A DNA stretch of 20,066 bases from Dehalococcoidia bacterium UBA6495 (GTDB lineage Bacteria; Chloroflexota; Dehalococcoidia; Lucifugimonadales; UBA826), in contig DJMH01000036.1 in NCBI GenBank assembly GCA_002435305.1, positions 1-20,066 on the forward strand, in the 5' to 3' direction. The position numbers were made by a program, and so were the translations under genes. Positions 15,162 through 20,066 of the stretch are shown in pieces; positions within the stretch are counted from its first letter, which is position 1, and every line of letters begins with the position of its first letter. Below the pieces are notes generated by a model, which made no database searches, was not told the origin of the DNA, and was given only the letters and a program-made list of their open reading frames with translations.

Positions 15162-15854
15162 TTAGCCGCCGTATCTTTGGCGAAGTATATCTTTCAGTTT
15201 CTCTGGAGAAAAATTTTGGTCTTTGCACACGTCTATAATCTCTTTTTCGCCTGCCTCCACTTTAGCGATAGCATCGGGTAAATCCTTCACGATATCTTTG
15301 GGAATACTAATCACCCCATGTTTATCTCCAAGAAGTAAATCTCCCGGATTCACAGTAACGCCACCGATTGTGACTGGAATGTTTGCTTCCACTAGATGAA
15401 CATTAGCTCTAGAAACCAGAGCTGTACTTGCGAAGGCATTAAAGCCCCATTCTTGCATTTCGTCTAGATCCCGAACCCCTCCATCAGTAACGACTCCCAC
15501 ACAATCTAGGGAACTGTGGATTGCACTTTGAACCTCACCCCAAAAAGATCCGATTACAAACGGATGATCCAAATCTTTCATTACAATAACTCTTGGACCT
15601 GGAATCTTTAGTATCTCATCAACCCATTTCACTCGAGAATAATTCATGTTACCTGAAGGCGGAGTGGAGGCCTTAATAACAGCAGTAACTGCAAAACCCG
15701 CTATAGACCCCATATCCGGAAACATACTTTTAATATCAGGGGTCATGAATCCTTCGGTTCTCGATCTAATATTTAAACTTTCAATAGCATTGGAAACAGC
15801 ACAGGTTTGCATACCAGTAACAGAATCGATTTCATTTTGGGTTAATTCAGACAC
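15162..15854 (-). CDS. RraA-family protein, probable 4-hydroxy-4-methyl-2-oxoglutarate aldolase/oxaloacetate decarboxylase type
   Basis: The RraA fold includes the ribonuclease E inhibitor RraA and class II pyruvate aldolases that split 4-hydroxy-4-methyl-2-oxoglutarate. This 230-residue protein keeps the aldolase-type active-site elements: a GEVQSA loop (106-111) and VVTDGGVRDLDEM (121-133), with R128 and D129 matching the catalytic Arg-Asp pair. The conserved strand PGDLLLGDKHGVISIP lies at 170-185. A metabolic role is favoured because the next gene is a 2-hydroxyacid dehydrogenase. The start is GTG at 15854, with AGGAG and a 7-base spacer. It is the first gene of the long minus-strand run. 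Confidence 0.85.
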   Translation of the reverse strand: MSELTQNEIDSVTGMQTCAVSNAIESLNIRSRTEGFMTPDIKSMFPDMGSIAGFAVTAVIKASTPPSGNMNYSRVKWVDEILKIPGPRVIVMKDLDHPFVIGSFWGEVQSAIHSSLDCVGVVTDGGVRDLDEMQEWGFNAFASTALVSRANVHLVEANIPVTIGGVTVNPGDLLLGDKHGVISIPKDIVKDLPDAIAKVEAGEKEIIDVCKDQNFSPEKLKDILRQRYGG

Positions 15855-15871
15855 TTCCCATCTCCTATTTT

Positions 15872-15885
15872 ATTGATTAATCAAT
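15872..15885. promoter_or_regulatory. Perfect 14-bp palindrome, candidate operator
   Basis: ATTGATTAATCAAT is a perfect palindrome 17 bases upstream of the GTG start of the RraA-family gene, in the gap between two divergent catabolic gene pairs. It is of the size and AT-rich form bound by dimeric regulators such as GntR or TetR types. No regulator gene is in the window. Confidence 0.5.
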
Positions 15886-15903
15886 GAACAAAATTACATC
15901 GGA

Positions 15904-15912
15904 ATAATAACA
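15904..15912 (-). promoter_or_regulatory. Candidate extended -10 promoter for the RraA-family gene
   Basis: On the minus strand TGTTATTAT (TGn plus TATTAT, one mismatch from TATAAT) would start transcription near 15897. The palindrome at 15872-15885 would then lie at about +12 to +25, a place where a bound repressor could block elongation. No clear -35 box is seen. Confidence 0.35.
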
Positions 15913-15993
15913 GAGAACCATTAATTGAAGTTGTAAAACTGAGGCCTATATTGGGAACAGTATTCCTTGTCCAGCCTCTTGCCCAACCTAATG

Positions 15994-16021
15994 TTGACCG
16001 AGTGGCATCTAAGTCTATAAT
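15994..16021 (+). promoter_or_regulatory. Sigma-70 promoter for the reductase-cyclase operon
   Basis: TTGACC (15994-15999) and TATAAT (16016-16021) are separated by 16 bases, close to the consensus for the primary sigma factor. Transcription would start near 16028, giving a leader of about 87 bases before the ATG at 16115. Just upstream (15953-15965) is a small GGAA-CAGTA-TTCC inverted repeat nested within GAGGC/GCCTC arms (15941-15978). Confidence 0.6.
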
Positions 16022-16046
16022 TGGGGTGTCCGTGAAAACAAAAGAA

Positions 16047-16086
16047 CAGCAAAATTAAAGGCACGTTTTAGTCTCCAGTTTTGCTG
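16047..16086 (+). promoter_or_regulatory. Leader hairpin upstream of the HIBADH-type gene
   Basis: CAGCAAAA (16047-16054) pairs perfectly with TTTTGCTG (16079-16086); one G-T and one further A-T pair lengthen the stem to 10 bp around a 20-base loop. It lies wholly in the predicted leader, 13 bases before the AAGGAG box. It may affect message stability or translation; it does not match a riboswitch I know. Confidence 0.4.
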
Positions 16087-16114
16087 GAACAAACCAATGA
16101 AGGAGTCGTCAAAA

Positions 16115-17008
16115 ATGGCACGAGGTGAAATAGGTTTTGTTGGCTTAGGAATCATGGGAAAGCCCATGGTTAAGAACTTAATAAAAGCAGACTACGCAGT
16201 GACTGTTTATGACATAGTCGCTGAGGCAGTTGAAGAAATGGCCACTGAAGGTGCCATCCCGGCGTCTTCCGCAGCTGAAGTAGCATCTAAAACCCCCCTA
16301 GTTATAACAATGGTCCCGGACTCTCCTCAATCAGAAGCTGCGATTATGGGACCTGGTGGTGTATTAGAAGGGGCCTCAAAGGGCGATACTGTGATCGATA
16401 TGAGTTCAATAGCTCCTGCATCTTCAAAAAAGATAGGGGAAGCCTGCGACGCCGCAGGTGTAAATTTCTTAGATGCCCCAGTAAGTGGTGGAGAAACGGG
16501 AGCTATTGAAGGAACCCTGGCCGTTATGGTAGGAGGTGAAAAAGCTATTTTCGAAAAGAATTATGACATGCTAACTGCAATGTCCGGCAGCATAGTTCTT
16601 TGCGGAGGGTACGGAGCAGGGAACACAACAAAGTTGGCAAACCAAATTATAGTCGCTGGAAATATCGCGGCCTTAGGGGAAGCACTTGTATTAGCGAAAA
16701 AATCTGGAATTGACCCCAAAGTAGTATTCGAAGCTATCAAAGGAGGGTTGGCCGGCAGCACCGTAATGAATACGAAAGGCCCAATGATGCTAGAGGGAAA
16801 TTTCGATCCTGGCTTTAGGATAGTTCTCCATCAGAAAGATCTACACAACGCCATACTAACAGGAAAAGATGTCGGTGTTCCTTTGATGGTGACCGCCATG
16901 GTACAGCAGATACTAGGATCCCTTATTAACGATGGTAAAGGCAACTCTGATCACTCTGCTATCGCTAATTTTATGGAGGATATGGCAGGTGTAACCATAG
17001 CGGACTAA
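16115..17008 (+). CDS. NAD(P)-dependent beta-hydroxyacid dehydrogenase (HIBADH/tartronate-semialdehyde reductase type)
   Basis: The protein is a classical beta-hydroxyacid dehydrogenase, about the size of GarR/GlxR and 3-hydroxyisobutyrate dehydrogenase (297 residues). It has the N-terminal Rossmann motif IGFVGLGIMGKPMVKNL (6-22), the substrate-binding DAPVSGGETGAIEGTLAVMVGG block (120-141) and the catalytic lysine K173 in GAGNTTKLANQII, with N177. Members reduce tartronate semialdehyde or oxidise 3-hydroxyisobutyrate and similar acids; the sequence does not settle which. I place the start at the ATG at 16115 because AAGGAG (16100-16105) precedes it by 9 bases; an in-frame ATG at 16097 lies before that box. 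The cyclase gene follows after 46 bp. Confidence 0.9.
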   Translation: MARGEIGFVGLGIMGKPMVKNLIKADYAVTVYDIVAEAVEEMATEGAIPASSAAEVASKTPLVITMVPDSPQSEAAIMGPGGVLEGASKGDTVIDMSSIAPASSKKIGEACDAAGVNFLDAPVSGGETGAIEGTLAVMVGGEKAIFEKNYDMLTAMSGSIVLCGGYGAGNTTKLANQIIVAGNIAALGEALVLAKKSGIDPKVVFEAIKGGLAGSTVMNTKGPMMLEGNFDPGFRIVLHQKDLHNAILTGKDVGVPLMVTAMVQQILGSLINDGKGNSDHSAIANFMEDMAGVTIAD

Positions 17009-17054
17009 TAACATTCCAGTTCATCAAGCAGATCGATAAAGGAGTCAACCAGCA

Positions 17055-17969
17055 ATGGCGGCTAGAAATATACCTTCTAAATCAGAGGTCGATTCTTATC
17101 TGGAGGATACCAACTGGGGTAGATGGGGCGATAAAAGTTCCGCCGGGGCCATAAACTTAATTACGGATGAGAAGCGCTTAGAAGCAGTATCGCTAGCAAA
17201 AATTGGAAGGACAGTATCTCTAAGTAGACCGTTTCCAGTAACCCCTGCAGGAGATAATCCTAGGCCTGCCCAGCACTATATGCACAAAGAGGAAAGACAA
17301 TTTGAGGGTGGGGCCGCAATGGATTACTACGGTGTTTTTTATCACGGCACTGCTACGACCCATATAGATGCTTTATGCCATGTTTGGGATAAGAATGGGA
17401 TGTGGGAAGGTAAAACCCCTGATGATGTCATTAAATTTAGCGGTGCAAATTTTGGTACCGTCGAAGAATGGAAAGACGGTATTTTAACGCGCGGGGTATT
17501 ACTAGATGTACCTAAACATAGAAACAAACCATATGTAACACTAAGCGAACCGGTCCATGGATGGGAATTGGAAGACATCGCCACAGAACAAAATGTGGAG
17601 ATAAAATCTGGTGATGCCGTCTTTGTATATAGTGGTCGCGACAAATATGCTGCCGACAATAATGGTAGATGGGGTACCCCAGATGGAAGACCAGGTCTCC
17701 ATGCTTCATGCCTACCATTTGTCAAAAGCAATGACATAGCTATATTGGGCTGGGATATGATGGACGCTTCCCCCAACGAATACGAAATCCCTTGGACTGT
17801 CCACGGTGTGATATTTGCCTACGGAGTCGCACTTGTTGACAACGCATATCTGGAACCACTTTCAAACGTTTGCGCTGAGGAGAACAGGTATGAATTTATG
17901 CTGAGCCTGAATCCACTTTATGTTCAAGGAGGAACAGGATCACCCGCAAACCCGATAGCAACTTTCTAG
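17055..17969 (+). CDS. Cyclase-family (kynurenine formamidase-like) metal-dependent hydrolase
   Basis: The cyclase family (PF04199-type fold) includes kynurenine formamidase, isatin hydrolase and several ring-opening or amide-cleaving enzymes that use a metal ion. The 304-residue protein has the hallmark metal-binding block as HGTATTHIDALCHV (97-110), with H97, H103, D105 and H109; the usual form is HxGTHxDxxxH. GDAVFVYSGR (about 195-204), a second conserved strand, and a late WTVHG segment are also present. Length is in the long subgroup often seen near catabolic genes; the substrate is unknown. AAAGGAG lies about 10 bases before the ATG at 17055. It is the second gene of an operon with the HIBADH-type reductase. 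Confidence 0.85.
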   Translation: MAARNIPSKSEVDSYLEDTNWGRWGDKSSAGAINLITDEKRLEAVSLAKIGRTVSLSRPFPVTPAGDNPRPAQHYMHKEERQFEGGAAMDYYGVFYHGTATTHIDALCHVWDKNGMWEGKTPDDVIKFSGANFGTVEEWKDGILTRGVLLDVPKHRNKPYVTLSEPVHGWELEDIATEQNVEIKSGDAVFVYSGRDKYAADNNGRWGTPDGRPGLHASCLPFVKSNDIAILGWDMMDASPNEYEIPWTVHGVIFAYGVALVDNAYLEPLSNVCAEENRYEFMLSLNPLYVQGGTGSPANPIATF

Positions 17970-18095
17970 TTATTGGCATCTTTGAGGTTAAGGGGCGATC
18001 AAGGCAATCCGATGCTGCCAGTATCTATGCAATACACATATAAAACCCACCCATAGTGCCAGTACGTTTACCACCTGACAACCTATCAGAGGTCT
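17970..18095. other. Intergenic gap between convergent cyclase and gyrA genes
   Basis: This 126-bp gap has no supported gene. Near its right end an imperfect stem, CCTGA ... TCAG with a bulge (about 18074-18092), is followed on the plus strand by a T-rich stretch that runs into the end of gyrA. This may act as a weak terminator for the reductase-cyclase operon, but the hairpin is too irregular to call firmly. Confidence 0.3.
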
Positions 18096-20066
18096 CTATT
18101 TTTTATTTTTCGGTGTTTTACCGTTTTTCGATGGCTTTGTTCCAGTTTGTTTTTCATCCTCATCGTCGTCAATTGCAAAGTCACCGACGCATGCGATTGA
18201 AGAAACTGAATCACCTGGCCTAGGCTTAAATATCGTCACTCCCTGCGTGATTCTTCCAGTCAGACTCCTTATCTCACTCAAATCAGTCCTCATAACTTGA
18301 GCATTCTCAGAAACTAGGTAAACCTCATTGGTTTCATCCACTATTTGGGCATCTGCTATTAGTCCTGTGTTTTTAGTAAGCTTGAAAGCTCGTAAACCCA
18401 ACCCACCGCGGCCTTGTCTTCTGTACTCGCCGAGAGGGTTTACTTTGCCTCGTCCTAATTTGCTGACAACAAGCAATTTACTATCATCGTTACCCACATC
18501 CATTGAAACCACCCTATCACCTGTTCTTAATGACATTCCTTTAACACCACCCGCAGTCCGACGACGTACCGGAAGATCGTCTACTGAAAATCTTATCCCC
18601 ATACCCTGCTCTGATATGAAAATTATATCGTCCTTTTGCTTAGCCAATTTCACAGATACTAATTCATCATCACCTTTAAGATTCATGATGATCAATCCAG
18701 ATGGCCTAATGTGTTCAACATCATCAAGATTAATTCTTTTAACTCGACCTTGCCGAGTTCCTAGCACAAGATATTCATAGTCCTCATATTGTTTTTTTCC
18801 AATATTTATCAATGCACTTATACTTTCGGTATCCCAAACATTTATTATGTTGGCCACAGGGACCCCTCGAGTGTTTCTACTTTGATCTGCCCTTAATTCA
18901 TACCCGATCTTTGATAAAACACGCCCTTTATTGGTGAAAAACATTAATTTGTCGTGGCTATCCACTACCATCAATTCCTTTACAGGATCATCGTCTCTGG
19001 TGTTCATACCGGAAACACCCCTACCTCCTCTGTGCTGGCGCCTAAAGGTATTCGACTGAATTCTTTTTAAATATCCACCCTGACTAAGAGTGATAACAAT
19101 TTGTTCATGGGCTTCTAACTCTTCACGACTGAGGTCATAAGCATCATGACTTATCGAGGTTCTCCTCTTATCTCCATGCTTGCTCTTTACTTCCTCTGTT
19201 TCATCTTTGATGACATCCAATATTTTACTTTCATCACCAAGAAGCTCTTGAAGTCCCTTAATCGTCTCTTGCAGTTGTTGATATTCCTGTTCTAGTTTTT
19301 CCCTCTCAAGGGCAGCCAAACGCCTTAGCTGCATATCTAGAATAGCCTGTGCCTGCGGTTGATCTAGATCAAAAGTAGCCATAAGTTCGATCCTAGCATT
19401 TTCGACATCCTGTGAATTACGAATAAGCTTGATAACCTCATCAAGGTTACTTAAGGCAATCCTAAGACCTGCCAATATATGGGCTCTTTCTTCAGCCTTC
19501 TTTAATTCGAATTCAGACCTACGCCTAACTACCTGCTGCCTGAACTTTATGTACTGCTGTAAAGCTATTTTGAGAGTTATAACTCTCGGTATATCATCTA
19601 TAAGAGCTAACATATTGGCTGAGAATGAAGACTGAAGTGGAGTTTGTTTGTACAAATTATTCAACACAACTTGAGGTTGAACTCCTCCCCTAAGTTCAAT
19701 AACTACGCGCATTCCATCCCTGTCGGACTCGTCACGAACCTCTGACACACCCTCAATTCTGCGATTTTTTGCTAAAGTAGCTATTTTTTCCACCAACCCC
19801 GCCTTGTTGACTTGATAAGGCAGTTCAGTCACTACTATCTGCATCCTGTTTACATTCCGGGGCATCTCCTCCACCTCTGCAACAGCTCGAACAACGATCT
19901 GCCCTTTTCCTGTCGTGTACGCCTCTCTGGCACCACTGGTACCCATTATGGTGCCACCAGTGGGAAAGTCTGGTGCCCTAACGTATTTCATTAAATCTTC
20001 CGAAGTGGCCTCCGGATTATCTATCAGAGCATTCACAGCATTACAAACCTCCCTCAAATTATGAGG
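18096..20066 (-). CDS. gyrA: DNA gyrase subunit A, C-terminal 656 residues (5' end outside window)
   Basis: GyrA is the DNA-cutting and wrapping subunit of gyrase, which adds negative supercoils. The frame is open through base 20066 and begins inside the gene (PHNLREVCNAVNALIDNP); the catalytic tyrosine lies upstream of the window. Visible parts are the end of the breakage-reunion core (DFPTGGTIMG), the tower and coiled-coil arms (with the AQAILDMQLRRLAALERE segment), and the six-bladed C-terminal wrapping domain. The GyrA box reads QHRGGRG (19017-19037), one change from the usual QRRGGKG/RG, which supports gyrA over parC. The protein ends in an acidic patch then a lysine-rich tail (about 25 residues). 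It converges with the cyclase gene. Confidence 0.94.
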   Translation of the reverse strand, partial: PHNLREVCNAVNALIDNPEATSEDLMKYVRAPDFPTGGTIMGTSGAREAYTTGKGQIVVRAVAEVEEMPRNVNRMQIVVTELPYQVNKAGLVEKIATLAKNRRIEGVSEVRDESDRDGMRVVIELRGGVQPQVVLNNLYKQTPLQSSFSANMLALIDDIPRVITLKIALQQYIKFRQQVVRRRSEFELKKAEERAHILAGLRIALSNLDEVIKLIRNSQDVENARIELMATFDLDQPQAQAILDMQLRRLAALEREKLEQEYQQLQETIKGLQELLGDESKILDVIKDETEEVKSKHGDKRRTSISHDAYDLSREELEAHEQIVITLSQGGYLKRIQSNTFRRQHRGGRGVSGMNTRDDDPVKELMVVDSHDKLMFFTNKGRVLSKIGYELRADQSRNTRGVPVANIINVWDTESISALINIGKKQYEDYEYLVLGTRQGRVKRINLDDVEHIRPSGLIIMNLKGDDELVSVKLAKQKDDIIFISEQGMGIRFSVDDLPVRRRTAGGVKGMSLRTGDRVVSMDVGNDDSKLLVVSKLGRGKVNPLGEYRRQGRGGLGLRAFKLTKNTGLIADAQIVDETNEVYLVSENAQVMRTDLSEIRSLTGRITQGVTIFKPRPGDSVSSIACVGDFAIDDDEDEKQTGTKPSKNGKTPKNKK

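Noticed and set aside
17342..17776. 144-residue minus-strand open frame inside the cyclase gene
   Set aside because: It overlaps a well-supported coding region with intact metal ligands and lacks family features.
1..20066. Mobile element, CRISPR array, tRNA or rRNA, defence system
   Set aside because: I found no regularly spaced repeats, transposase or integrase motifs, cloverleaf-like segments or nuclease/toxin pairs, and base composition is even across the window.

Overview
The window looks like a stretch of bacterial chromosome that mixes housekeeping genes with small catabolic gene sets. By eye it is AT-rich (roughly 40-42% GC), densely coding, and uses several TTG/GTG starts, most with clear AGGAG-type ribosome binding sites. 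The dgt, two small genes, dnaG, rpoD order, the CxxxC zinc ribbon in DnaG, the acidic N-terminus of RpoD and the many sugar-acid or xenobiotic-type oxidoreductases suggest a Chloroflexota bacterium, perhaps Dehalococcoidia/SAR202-like. That assignment is inference from gene content, not from a marker-gene comparison.

Layout: (1) 1-1722, plus strand: the end of secD and complete secF (Sec translocon motor). (2) 1736-3664, minus strand: a two-gene set with a 6-phosphogluconate-dehydrogenase-like oxidoreductase (DUF1932) followed by a zinc alcohol dehydrogenase. (3) 3805-7773, plus strand: nfo (endonuclease IV), a ferritin-like/VIT1 fusion membrane protein 4 bp downstream, a SelA-fold PLP enzyme, and rplY/ctc (ribosomal protein L25). 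(4) 7801-15854, minus strand: a long run transcribed as RraA-family aldolase, D-2-hydroxyacid dehydrogenase, dGTPase, two small unknown genes, dnaG, rpoD and a DUF362 protein, with gaps of 0-76 bp. (5) 16115-17969, plus strand: a HIBADH/GarR-type reductase and a cyclase-family metal hydrolase behind a good sigma-70 promoter and a hairpin leader. (6) 18096-20066, minus strand: the C-terminal two thirds of gyrA.

How the genes fit together: region 4 is a variant of the macromolecular-synthesis operon (dNTP control, primase, primary sigma factor). Catabolic genes sit directly upstream of it in the same orientation. The divergent RraA/D-2-hydroxyacid dehydrogenase and reductase/cyclase pairs around 15.85-16.1 kb look like one carboxylic-acid or sugar-acid catabolic locus. 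A perfect 14-bp palindrome lies between them and may be an operator. The nfo and ferritin-VIT1 pair joins oxidative DNA repair to iron handling.

Five start codons were moved inward or chosen from the ribosome binding site: 3664, 5856, 10539, 15854 (GTG) and 16115. No rRNA, tRNA, CRISPR array, insertion sequence, prophage or recognisable defence system is visible. The largest gene-free stretch is about 260 bp (15855-16114).
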